Shown: positions 8,096 to 15,740 of the stretch, piece by piece
Layout of the letters: each line of letters starts with the position of its first letter
Numbering within the stretch: the first letter of the stretch is position 1
DNA from: CAZBWE01 sp964568985
GTDB lineage: Bacteria > Planctomycetota > Phycisphaerae > Sedimentisphaerales > Anaerobacaceae
Assembly (NCBI GenBank): GCA_964568985.1
Contig: CAZMSP010000003.1
Span: 1 to 40,222 of the forward strand
Direction of reading: 5' to 3'
Length of the DNA: 40,222 bases
Made by a program: the position numbers and the translations under genes
Notes under the pieces: generated by a model
Databases searched by the model: none
What the model saw: the letters and a program-made list of their open reading frames with translations, nothing else
Told to the model about the DNA's origin: nothing

Positions 8096-9094
8096 TCAAA
8101 GTCTATCAGAGCCAGCAGTTAGCCCGAATACTAATTGTTCTATCGCTATTTCTGGCTTTGTCTGACCTGTTTTGATTGCGTAATCGATAGCCGCTAATTT
8201 CTGCAAAGCTGCACCAATCTGCTTCAAGCTCATCTTGCCAAGCATAGCAAAAAAACCATCTTTATTACCCCAGATTCGTAATCTACCCGCAATCTCATAA
8301 GGATTGTGTCCCTCTTCAAGCAGGACTTTGGCATTAAACATCCTGCGAAAATGAAACGCAAAAGCACCAACAACAGTGTAATCAGCGGACCGGTCCTCGG
8401 CGAACATATTCCTCAGCCGAGAAATCGCAACAGCAGAGTTGCCGGCTAAACAGGCATCTATCACCGCAAAAGCGCCGTATATCCGATTATGTCCAATCAA
8501 GGACTCGATATGCTGCACGTCAATAACCTTTTCGGCATCTGCAAACAGCGCCAGCTTATCAACTTCACTATAAAGTCTCGGCAACTCATCACCTATACAC
8601 TCAACCAGAATTTCAGCGGCATTTTGAGCTAATCTCTTTCCGTGTGCCTGCCGGGCATAATCGACTAAACGCCTCTGCAGTTGACGTCCTTTCGGCTGGG
8701 TTACAGTGATGAGTTTACCACTGTCGGCAAGTTTCTTGGCTAATTTTGTTCGTGTGTCCCAATTGCTAACCGTAAAAATTAGTACGCCGGTAGGGCTGGG
8801 GCTCTCAAAATATTTTTCAAGTAACTCGCGATTTTGAGAAATGAATTTGTCGGCCCATCTTACAAGAACGACTCGCTTGTCTGTCAAGAAAGGAACCGTT
8901 CGCAGCTCGTCCAGTACGTCAGAAATAGAAACATTTTTTGGGTCGGCGTCAAACAATCCGGTCGTTCTTTGTGATGGCTCCATCAATTTATCAAGCAGCT
9001 GCTGACAATAGAAATTGACCAGAGATTCATCTTTGCCGGCTATGACATAAACAAACTCTTTTTTTTTCTTCGTCTTTGTATAACTTTGGGTCAT
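8096..9094 (-). CDS. holA: DNA polymerase III subunit delta (HolA)
   Basis: HolA is the clamp-loader subunit that opens the beta sliding clamp. The 332-aa protein has the usual length of about 340. It starts with the delta N-terminal fold (FVYVIAGKDESLVNFYCQQLL), followed by the diagnostic VLDELRTVPFLTDKRVVLVR segment. The middle AAA+-like part (LLEKYFESPSPTGVLIFTVS) and the ELPRLYSEVDKLALFA helix, which precedes domain III, are also typical. As expected for delta there is no intact Walker A. The start MTQSYTKTKKKKEF is Lys-rich. No ribosome site is obvious. It lies 98 bp downstream of gyrA on the same strand, and the gap is bracketed by a 10-bp inverted repeat. Confidence 0.9.
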   Translation of the reverse strand: MTQSYTKTKKKKEFVYVIAGKDESLVNFYCQQLLDKLMEPSQRTTGLFDADPKNVSISDVLDELRTVPFLTDKRVVLVRWADKFISQNRELLEKYFESPSPTGVLIFTVSNWDTRTKLAKKLADSGKLITVTQPKGRQLQRRLVDYARQAHGKRLAQNAAEILVECIGDELPRLYSEVDKLALFADAEKVIDVQHIESLIGHNRIYGAFAVIDACLAGNSAVAISRLRNMFAEDRSADYTVVGAFAFHFRRMFNAKVLLEEGHNPYEIAGRLRIWGNKDGFFAMLGKMSLKQIGAALQKLAAIDYAIKTGQTKPEIAIEQLVFGLTAGSDRL

Positions 9095-9110
9095 TTGAGC
9101 TCACACCGGC

Positions 9111-9191
9111 CCCGCACCAATTGAAATCAAGACGGGACACAGCAAGCAAAATAAACGAACAGACCTCTCGATGAAGGACACTTGGTGCGGG
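9111..9191. repeat. Inverted repeat bracketing the gyrA-holA gap
   Basis: CCCGCACCAA (9111-9120) and TTGGTGCGGG (9182-9191) are perfect 10-bp complements, 61 bases apart. The right arm ends one base before the gyrA stop codon. There is no T-run, so it is not a simple intrinsic terminator. It could form a long-loop hairpin in a gyrA-holA transcript. Confidence 0.5.
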
Positions 9192-9192
9192 A

Positions 9193-11949
9193 CTATTTCG
9201 ATTTGCGAGTTTTTTTCTTGGCCTTCTTCCTGACTTTAGACTTAGATTTACGTTTAGTTTTGGTCTTTGATCTCAATTTAGGTTTTGGCTTCCCCCGCAG
9301 CTTCTTGCGAAGCAAGAGCGAGGGCTTCGGCGCAGGTTTTGACTTTGGCTTAAGCTTTGGCTTTGCTTCCGATTTTGGTGCAGAGTTTGGATTAGTATCG
9401 GTTTTTTCTTCCGTCCTGACTTTATCTGGTTCACCAACTATTTTTTCAGCTGCGACGAGCTTATCACCTGGTTTGAGCTTGATTAAACGTACGCCTTGTG
9501 TATTTCTGCCAATCGAGCGGATTTCGTCAAGCCCTGTACGGATTATCATTCCATTTGCGGTTATCAACATTAAATCGTCGTTACCCTGAACCGCCTCGAG
9601 AGCAACTACCTTGCCATTGCGAGCGGTTGTTTTTATGTTTTTGAGACCCACTCCGCCTCGGCTTTGAGGCCGATAGTTTTCAAAACCAGTCCGTTTGCCA
9701 TATCCATTTTCGCAGACTGTAAACAGGGCGGCTTTTTCCTCTACAATCACCATACCGACCACAGCATCGCCGGAACGAAGTTTGATGCCTTTAACGCCAC
9801 GCGAGGCACGTCCCATTGAACGAACCTGTTTCTCATCAAAGCGTATTGTCATTCCATCTCGCGTACCAAGCACAATATGGTTGGCTCCCGTGGTCAGCGT
9901 AACTCCAATCAAATCATCGTTAGGGTCGAGATTAATGGCAATAACACCGGTCGACCTCGGATTGCCGTAAGCCGACAACTTCGTCTTTTTAATAATACCA
10001 TTTTTCGTGGCCATAACGAGCTGTCGCTGTGTCTGCTCGTCTTCGCCATTGAAGCTGCTGACATTAATTATCGAGGCAATCTGCTGATTTGCGAGTTTGA
10101 GCAAATTGACGATATTTCTGCCCTTGCTCTGTCTGGACATACTGGGAACGTCGTAGACTTTCAACCAGTAGCATTTGCCACGATTTGTAAAAATAAGCAA
10201 ATAATCGTGAGTAGAGGCAACAAAGAGGTGTTTTAAAAAGTCACCTTCTTTTGTATCCGAGCCGATTATTCCTCTGCCGCCTCGTCCCTGCCTGCGGTAT
10301 GTATCAATCGGCATCCGCTTAACGTATCCGCTGTGACTGACTGTAACGATAACCTCCTCTTCGGCTATCAAATCTTCGACATCCAATTGTTCAACTTCGG
10401 CTGCGATTCGTGTCCGCCTTTTGTCACCATATTTTTCTTTTATTTCGTAGATGTCCTCACGAATGACATCCATCAGGATATTCTCATTGGCCAATATTGC
10501 TTCGTAACCTTCTATCTGTTCGGTAATGTCAGTATATTCTTTGGCCAGCTTTTCCATTTCCAGGCCGGTCAATCTCTGCAGCTGCATCGTTAAAATCGCA
10601 TCGGCCTGTGGACCGGTCAGGAAATGTTTGCCCTTGGTTTTTTCTTTAATAAAGGCCTTTGGCAGAGTTTTCTTCAGCGTAGCTACCTCAGCTAATCGTA
10701 GGGGCTTTTTCATCAGGTTCAGCTTTGCTGTTGGTGTATCGGGTGACTTTTTTATCAGCTCAATGATTTCATCAATGTCACTAACGGCTAAAATAAGCCC
10801 TTCCAAAATGTGGGCCCTGTTTCTACATCTTTTTAATAAGAACCTGCTTCTCCTGCGGATAACTTCTTTTCGGTGCTCAATGAAGCAATTGAGCATCTGC
10901 TTGATATTGAGCGTTTCGGGCCTGCTATTGACAAGTGCGATATTAGCAATAGCAAATGTGCTCTGCAAAGGGGTATAACGGTACAGCTTGTTTAATGCAA
11001 CTTCAGCATCGGTATCTTTTTTCAAGTCCACGACAATCCGCAGCCCACGTCGGTCTGATTCATCCCTGACGTCGGCAATTTCAGCAATTGTGCCCTTTTG
11101 AACACATTCTGCGATTTTGGAGACAATCGTGGTCTTAACAACCATATAGGGTATCTCAGTTATTATTATTCTCTGCCGTCCTCTTTTGCCTGTTTCGATA
11201 TCTACTTTACTTCTGACAGTCAAGTGGCCTTTGCCTGTGGTGTAGGCAGCTACAATACCCTTTTTGCCGCAAATGATTCCACCTGTTGGAAAATCAGGCC
11301 CGGGCAAGCGTTTTATAATATCCTTGAATCCACAGTTAGGGTCTTCAACAAGCAATAGTAGCGCATCGCACACTTCGACAATATTGTGCGGCGGGATGTT
11401 AGTGGCCATTCCGACGGCAATTCCGGTCGAGCCATTGACCAAAAGGTTCGGAAACTTCGAAGGTAAAACCGTCGGCTCGGTGCGCGTTTCATCATAGTTC
11501 GGCACAAAATCCACGGTATCATGGTTAATATCTTCGAGCATTTCCATAGCCGGCGCCGCCATTCGTGCCTCGGTATATCGCATAGCAGCCGGCGGGTCCG
11601 CATCGATACTGCCAAAGTTGCCCTGCGGGTCAATCAGAGGATATCGCATATTCCAGTCCTGGCCCAGACGCACGAGCGTTCCGTAGGTCGCCTGGTCGCC
11701 GTGCGGATGATAGTTACCGCCGGTATCTCCGACGATTTTGGCGCACTTTCGGTGTTTGCTGCGTGGGCCGAGATTCAAATCGTTCATCGCTACCAGTATG
11801 CGTCTTTGCGAAGGTTTCAGCCCATCCCGAACATCCGGCAGGGCACGCGAAACAATCACGCTCATCGCATAGTTAAGGTAGGAATTCTTGAGCTCATCGA
11901 GAATACGCATCTTCTCGAACCGCTCCGAGATTTGCTGGACTTCTTTCAT
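9193..11949 (-). CDS. gyrA: DNA gyrase subunit A, with long basic C-terminal tail
   Basis: GyrA is the DNA-cleaving subunit of the type II topoisomerase that introduces negative supercoils. The 918-aa protein begins with YLNYAMSVIVSRALPDVRDGL and has the catalytic tyrosine in AAMRYTEARM (Y125). It carries a GyrA-box-like RRQGRGG (TYRRQGRGGRGIIG), which separates it from ParC, and then the beta-pinwheel blades. Residues 844-918 form an extra tail that is overwhelmingly Lys/Arg/Pro/Ser. In the quinolone pocket HPHGDQATYG, the usual Ser83 is Gln86 and the usual acidic 87 is Gly90 (E. coli numbering given first). gyrB is not in the window. No strong ribosome site is seen before the ATG at 11949, and a second Met at residue 14 is possible. 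Confidence 0.96.
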   Translation of the reverse strand: MKEVQQISERFEKMRILDELKNSYLNYAMSVIVSRALPDVRDGLKPSQRRILVAMNDLNLGPRSKHRKCAKIVGDTGGNYHPHGDQATYGTLVRLGQDWNMRYPLIDPQGNFGSIDADPPAAMRYTEARMAAPAMEMLEDINHDTVDFVPNYDETRTEPTVLPSKFPNLLVNGSTGIAVGMATNIPPHNIVEVCDALLLLVEDPNCGFKDIIKRLPGPDFPTGGIICGKKGIVAAYTTGKGHLTVRSKVDIETGKRGRQRIIITEIPYMVVKTTIVSKIAECVQKGTIAEIADVRDESDRRGLRIVVDLKKDTDAEVALNKLYRYTPLQSTFAIANIALVNSRPETLNIKQMLNCFIEHRKEVIRRRSRFLLKRCRNRAHILEGLILAVSDIDEIIELIKKSPDTPTAKLNLMKKPLRLAEVATLKKTLPKAFIKEKTKGKHFLTGPQADAILTMQLQRLTGLEMEKLAKEYTDITEQIEGYEAILANENILMDVIREDIYEIKEKYGDKRRTRIAAEVEQLDVEDLIAEEEVIVTVSHSGYVKRMPIDTYRRQGRGGRGIIGSDTKEGDFLKHLFVASTHDYLLIFTNRGKCYWLKVYDVPSMSRQSKGRNIVNLLKLANQQIASIINVSSFNGEDEQTQRQLVMATKNGIIKKTKLSAYGNPRSTGVIAINLDPNDDLIGVTLTTGANHIVLGTRDGMTIRFDEKQVRSMGRASRGVKGIKLRSGDAVVGMVIVEEKAALFTVCENGYGKRTGFENYRPQSRGGVGLKNIKTTARNGKVVALEAVQGNDDLMLITANGMIIRTGLDEIRSIGRNTQGVRLIKLKPGDKLVAAEKIVGEPDKVRTEEKTDTNPNSAPKSEAKPKLKPKSKPAPKPSLLLRKKLRGKPKPKLRSKTKTKRKSKSKVRKKAKKKTRKSK

Positions 11950-12000
11950 ATTTCGTATCGCACCTTACATATTCGATAATCGCATGTTCAATATTCGCAA

Positions 12001-12040
12001 TCCTTCGACGTTGCTCAGGATGGTGAGCGAAGTCGAACCA
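12001..12040. repeat. REP-like palindrome upstream of gyrA
   Basis: This element includes CTCAGGATGGTGAGCGAAGT and its flanks TTCGAC and GTCGAA, so TTCGAC pairs with GTCGAA and CTCA with TGAG. It is an inverted relative of the element within the PpiC gene at 3571-3603. Confidence 0.6.
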
Positions 12041-12102
12041 TTAGACTAACTGCAAAATGGCAAAAAGTCAAGAAATCCAAACCTGAAATTGATAATTGAT
12101 TA

Positions 12103-12131
12103 TTGCTTATCGATAATTTAGGTGGTATTCT
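12103..12131 (+). promoter_or_regulatory. Candidate promoter for the membrane protein gene
   Basis: TTGCTT (12103-12108) and TATTCT (12126-12131) are separated by 17 bases. Each matches the consensus only moderately. Confidence 0.33.
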
Positions 12132-12135
12132 ATTG

Positions 12136-12180
12136 CTGGTAATTGGTAACTGGTGAATAGTAACCATTTAACCAGTTACC
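12136..12180. repeat. Dispersed palindromic repeat (copy 1)
   Basis: GGTAACTGGT (12145-12154) and ACCAGTTACC (12171-12180) form a perfect 10-bp stem around a 16-base loop. The 19-mer CTGGTAATTGGTAACTGGT at 12136-12154 recurs exactly at 22908-22926. Just upstream, a 17-mer TTGATAATTGATTATTG (12089-12105) recurs exactly at 33056-33072. Confidence 0.65.
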
Positions 12181-12209
12181 ATTTAACTAAACCGAGTGGT
12201 GGTTTCATT

Positions 12210-13169
12210 ATGGAATTATCCTGGTTAATGAGATTGCGAATCGCTGCCGCTATGGCCACCGGGGTTATCCTGATAGGTATTCTCGGCTTTCCCGTAGCAC
12301 GTCCTGCTGAACCATTCGGAGTTGTGTCTCTGGCTGCCGGCAGTATCACTTCAGGTGACTCAATATACCTGGTGGTGTTGGCATTCGTCGCCGGCTTTAT
12401 TGCCTATTTTCTTTCCTGGCCATACGGCCAAGAAATCGGTATCCTGGCAGCTCCATCCGGCTTGGCTGCTCTGGCGCTGCGTACCGGCAGTATGGCTAAT
12501 CTGATGCAGTCAAATCCAACCCTCACTCAACGCGAGGCGCTATTTGCGGCATTAAAATGGGAGCCGATATTCTGGCTGGCAATTGTCGCCTCTGGATTTG
12601 CCGGTGTTCTAAGCGGGCAGAGAATCCTGTCCGGCTACGTCTCGGCACTTCGCCGAGACGAGTCAACACCTGATAAGTCTAATCCTAAGTCAAATGCTAC
12701 TCTGCGAAGCACGAGAATATACTTAAATGCGATAATCGGTCTGGTCGGCTCGGTTTTAATATCGCACCTGCTTATAGGACTACTTGCTCAGGACGTAAAA
12801 ATATTCGACTCCAAATTAGGCGCAGTTGTTGGCCAGCCAGAGGTCAGGCAAATCGCCCTCGCAGTTATAGTTTCGTTCGGGCTCGCCGCTTTTGTGGTCA
12901 AAATATTGCTCAATATTAGCTATATCTGGCCTACAATTGCCAGCGCCTTAGTAACTGCTTTTGCTATAACCACTTACGCCAGAGATGATGTACTGCAACA
13001 TCTCGTCGGAAATCAACCGACGGCTTTTTTCTCCAATGCAGCTGTTTCTATTTTGCCGATACAAATGGTGTCCTTCGGCGCATTAGGCGCAATTGCCGGT
13101 TACTGGCTTGCTGTGCGTTATAATTTCTGGCGAAAATACTCCGCAGGACGCCTTACGGCGGAAAAATAG
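12210..13169 (+). CDS. Polytopic membrane protein of unknown function
   Basis: I do not recognise a family. The 319-aa product has about eight hydrophobic spans, including MRLRIAAAMATGVILIGILG at the N-terminus, a hydrophobic pair around YLVVLAFVAGFIAYFLSW, LNAIIGLVGSVLISHLLIGL in the middle and IQMVSFGALGAIAGYWLAV near the end. There is no signal lipobox, ATPase motif or clear catalytic residue. The frame opens upstream at 12153, but those residues come from the palindromic repeat before the gene. The ATG at 12210 begins MELSWLMRLR, a plausible membrane-protein start with a weak GGTGG site upstream. It stands alone between gyrA (divergent) and csrA. Confidence 0.7.
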   Translation: MELSWLMRLRIAAAMATGVILIGILGFPVARPAEPFGVVSLAAGSITSGDSIYLVVLAFVAGFIAYFLSWPYGQEIGILAAPSGLAALALRTGSMANLMQSNPTLTQREALFAALKWEPIFWLAIVASGFAGVLSGQRILSGYVSALRRDESTPDKSNPKSNATLRSTRIYLNAIIGLVGSVLISHLLIGLLAQDVKIFDSKLGAVVGQPEVRQIALAVIVSFGLAAFVVKILLNISYIWPTIASALVTAFAITTYARDDVLQHLVGNQPTAFFSNAAVSILPIQMVSFGALGAIAGYWLAVRYNFWRKYSAGRLTAEK

Positions 13170-13507
13170 CACAATAGGCCGGATTAGGTAAATTTGGCAC
13201 ATCTTTTTTTTAAGTCCTTCTTTTATGTAAGTCCATACATTTTAAGCTGTTATGTATAAAAAACGTAATAACTTACCTCCATCGTCTCAAAAAAAACAAA
13301 TTTGGTTGCTTTCGGTCTTGAAATTAGCCGAAAAATATAGGTGAGTTTAAGATATGCCCTTTATTAATCAAGGAACCGACGCTGTTTTAGGGTAAGCCGC
13401 TACGGGAAATGGCAGAGAAATGCGTTTTGCAAGAAGCTGGTTAAGCTACTTCGACAAATATATTAAGACCAGATGATAACTCGTACCTCGTAGCAAAGGA
13501 GTTGATG
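13170..13507. other. Intergenic leader region of csrA, with GGA motifs
   Basis: This 338-base AT-rich stretch has no convincing gene. It contains a small inverted repeat, TTTCGG (13310-13315) with CCGAAA (13328-13333). It also has three GGA-type triplets that CsrA could bind: AGGA at 13371-13374, GGGA at 13404-13407, and the AAGGAG ribosome site at 13496-13501. No promoter with good spacing was found by eye. Confidence 0.4.
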
Positions 13508-13822
13508 ATGTTGGTCCTAAGTAGACAGAAAGATGAGTCAATTATGATCGGCGATGATGTCAAGATTACCATCGTCGATGTCCGGGGTGATAAAGTACGC
13601 CTGGGTATAGAAGCTCCAAGGGAGATACCGGTTCATCGCATAGAGATATACGAAGCAATTCAACGCGAAAAGAAGGAGAAAGAAAAGCAAGCCCAAGAAC
13701 AACCTAAAGAGCAAATTCAAGTGCAAGCAGAGGATGTGGCAGAACAAGAGCCCAAAGAGCAGCCTAAGAAGGTAGCCAAAAAACAGCCAGAAAAAAAACC
13801 TCAGAAGCAACACCAAAGTTAA
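13508..13822 (+). CDS. csrA: Translational regulator CsrA with extended Gln/Lys/Glu-rich tail
   Basis: CsrA is a homodimeric RNA-binding protein that controls translation by binding GGA motifs in mRNA leaders. Residues 1-60 are a complete CsrA fold: MLVLSRQKDESIMIGDDV, then VRLGIEAPREIPVHRIEIYEAI, with the RNA-binding Arg in VHR. Typical CsrA ends at 60-75 residues. This one has 104, and the additional 45 are composed mainly of Gln, Lys, Glu and Pro, with repeated QPKEQ-like units. Two further in-frame starts lie just upstream (TTG 13502, ATG 13505). The ATG at 13508 sits 6 bases after AAGGAG and gives the canonical MLVLSR. A Csr-type regulator in a planctomycete is often linked to motility, but no flagellar gene is nearby. 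Confidence 0.93.
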   Translation: MLVLSRQKDESIMIGDDVKITIVDVRGDKVRLGIEAPREIPVHRIEIYEAIQREKKEKEKQAQEQPKEQIQVQAEDVAEQEPKEQPKKVAKKQPEKKPQKQHQS

Positions 13823-13888
13823 AAATAACCAACCCAGTTTCGCCAACGGCGAGAACAAACAACCCACAGTTCACCCTTCACAGTTTTT

Positions 13889-13965
13889 GTCCTTCACGGA
13901 TACTTCTCCATAGTAACTACTACGAAGGACGAAAGCACTGCTGCGGAGACTGGAGCTATGGAGAA
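13889..13965. repeat. Interlocked inverted repeats downstream of csrA
   Basis: GTCCTTC (13889-13895) pairs with GAAGGAC (13924-13930). TTCTCCATAG (13904-13913) pairs perfectly with CTATGGAGAA (13956-13965). The second left arm lies inside the loop of the first hairpin and its partner outside, so both could form together only as a pseudoknot. No gene covers this 244-bp gap. Confidence 0.6.
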
Positions 13966-14044
13966 CGGGTAATACTATCTCCCACTTATTCTACACCCTA
14001 TTCGAAAAATACCTCGGATGAAGGTTTTTTATGCGCCGGCTTTT

Positions 14045-14066
14045 ACCCGCCATACGCGTGGCGGGT
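14045..14066. terminator. Hairpin between csrA and the ETF-QO gene
   Basis: ACCCGCCA (14045-14052) and TGGCGGGT (14059-14066) form a perfect 8-bp GC-rich stem with a 6-base loop. It abuts the stop codon of the minus-strand ETF-QO gene. Only short T or A tracts flank it, so it may act as a bidirectional terminator between convergent genes, but termination is not certain. Confidence 0.45.
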
Positions 14067-15737
14067 TTACATCCGTTTATAGCGTGGTCCGCCGCCGCCT
14101 TCCGGAACGGTCCATCTGATATTGTCGAAAGGACATTTTCTCTGACAGGTCTTACAGTGCAGACAATTTGATGGATTGGCTGGTTTTACTTCGTCGTGGA
14201 TGGTCTCATATACTCCCGCCGGACAGAATGTAATACAGGGACTGTTGAATATCGGAGTGCACTTGGTTTTGCAAATGTCAGAATCCAGAATTGTCAGATG
14301 TGATGGTTGTTCCTCGCGGTGCCCAGTCGCTGCCATCGCAGTAAAGGTGTCCTTATCGAAATTCTGATTGGGTTTGAGCCGGTACGGAGCTATTGTCATT
14401 GCCTCGTAATCTTCTTCAACCTTGAATTTCGGCAGCAAGCCACCAAAAACCGATAGCGGCATCCCCTGCAAAGGCCCGAACTTTGCTACCGTCTGGCGAA
14501 AGTTCCTTGCCGAGTACATCTCTCTTGCGATATTAGACCGGTCAACCAGTTCGGTATATCTGACTGCTGCTCGTTCAGGATTGTCTATGGTCTCAGCGAT
14601 TGCCTCTGCCGCCTGGATACCTGAGTCAATAGCGTTGTGCAGGCCTTTGATTTTGAGCATATTTACAAAGCCGGCACTGTCACCCAAAATTACACAATTG
14701 CCTTTACCAATACTGCCTGTCTCCGGCTCTCTTGGTATGGCATAGAAGCCACCTTCGGGAATCATTTTTGCGCCGGCTTCTACGACTGTGCCGCCGTCAA
14801 TAAATTTCTTCACAAAGCGATGATTCTTGAAATTCGTCAGCGCATCCTGGACATTAAAGTCACAATATTTCCAGTCGGCACCGACAATCATACCGACAGA
14901 AATATGTTCCTGAACGCCGGCATATACAATGCCTCCGCCGAACATTCCCGGCCCAATAACGGGCGTCCAGATAGGATAACCCATAGCGTGAACAACCCGC
15001 CCTGAAGTAAACTTATTGTATTGTTCAGGGCTTACTTTGATAAGCTCTTTTACGCCGAGTGAGTAAAGCTGGTTTGATTTTCTCTGCAGGTTTGCCTTTT
15101 CAATAAATTTCTCTGTGACTAAGCCATCGCAGCCCTCGGCAAGCACAACAAAATCAGCTTCTATAACTTCTCCCTCGACAAAGTTCGGCTGCTTATTACC
15201 TTCTTTATCCAAACCCTGGTCGACGAGTTTAACACCTGTTGCCTTATCAGACGATTCGTCGAGAATAATATCTTCAGCCGCAAAACCGGTAAGGACTTCG
15301 GCGCCGAGTTCCTTTGCAATCTGCCCCATCCATTTGGTTAACTTACTTATCGAAACAGAGTAATCGCCCTTGTGGAGCATTTGGCCGAAACCAAGGTGAA
15401 AGATTTTGGCAAGTTTGACAGCAAAGAAAATGTTAAATGACAGCTTTTTACCCAGCAAAAACATAATGTTGTCTTTATCAATTTTACTTGCCAAAACATC
15501 TTTGGCGGCGTCGCTGTCTTCCCATCCCGGCACAGCCGAATCAAGCAACGTATGCAACGGCTCAGCTTCTAAAACAGCACCGGAGAGGTTGTGGTTACCC
15601 AAATCAGCCCCTTTTTCAACGACGCAAACATCCAGTTGCGGCTTTATAGTTTTGAGCTGTATTGCTGCTGCCAGGCCAGCCGGCCCCGCCCCAACTATCA
15701 AAACAGATACTTTATTATGCTCTTTGTCGTTTGGCAC
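14067..15737 (-). CDS. Electron transfer flavoprotein-ubiquinone oxidoreductase (ETF-QO; FixC-FixX-like)
   Basis: ETF-QO passes electrons from reduced electron transfer flavoprotein to membrane quinone. The 556-aa protein has the N-terminal FAD motif LIVGAGPAGLAAAIQL followed by the ETF-QO-specific GADLGNHNLSGAVLE and a membrane/quinone-binding region (GGFYAIPREPETGSIGKGN ... GDSAGFVNMLKIKGLHNAID). The C-terminal 70 residues form a ferredoxin-like domain with cysteines in TFCPAGVYE and NCLHCKTCQRKCPFDNIRW, enough for one 4Fe-4S cluster. This arrangement equals FixC fused to FixX. It lies 3 bases downstream of the EtfBA fusion, so the two are clearly co-transcribed. No acyl-CoA dehydrogenase or other electron donor is in the window. 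Confidence 0.93.
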   Translation of the reverse strand: MPNDKEHNKVSVLIVGAGPAGLAAAIQLKTIKPQLDVCVVEKGADLGNHNLSGAVLEAEPLHTLLDSAVPGWEDSDAAKDVLASKIDKDNIMFLLGKKLSFNIFFAVKLAKIFHLGFGQMLHKGDYSVSISKLTKWMGQIAKELGAEVLTGFAAEDIILDESSDKATGVKLVDQGLDKEGNKQPNFVEGEVIEADFVVLAEGCDGLVTEKFIEKANLQRKSNQLYSLGVKELIKVSPEQYNKFTSGRVVHAMGYPIWTPVIGPGMFGGGIVYAGVQEHISVGMIVGADWKYCDFNVQDALTNFKNHRFVKKFIDGGTVVEAGAKMIPEGGFYAIPREPETGSIGKGNCVILGDSAGFVNMLKIKGLHNAIDSGIQAAEAIAETIDNPERAAVRYTELVDRSNIAREMYSARNFRQTVAKFGPLQGMPLSVFGGLLPKFKVEEDYEAMTIAPYRLKPNQNFDKDTFTAMAATGHREEQPSHLTILDSDICKTKCTPIFNSPCITFCPAGVYETIHDEVKPANPSNCLHCKTCQRKCPFDNIRWTVPEGGGGPRYKRM

Positions 15738-15740
15738 TTC

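Noticed and set aside
9182..9589. Plus-strand ORF of 135 codons opposite gyrA
   Set aside because: It mirrors the Lys-rich gyrA tail and gives Leu/Phe/Gly low-complexity protein. It has no ribosome site.
11521..11979. Plus-strand ORF of 152 codons opposite the 5' end of gyrA
   Set aside because: It is antisense to the most conserved GyrA region and has no recognisable domain.
12153..12209. N-terminal extension of the 12210 membrane protein
   Set aside because: The residues are encoded by the dispersed repeat, and the hydrophobic domain starts just after 12210.
13538..13867. Minus-strand ORF opposite csrA
   Set aside because: Its Leu/Phe-rich product is the complement of the CsrA Gln/Lys/Glu tail.
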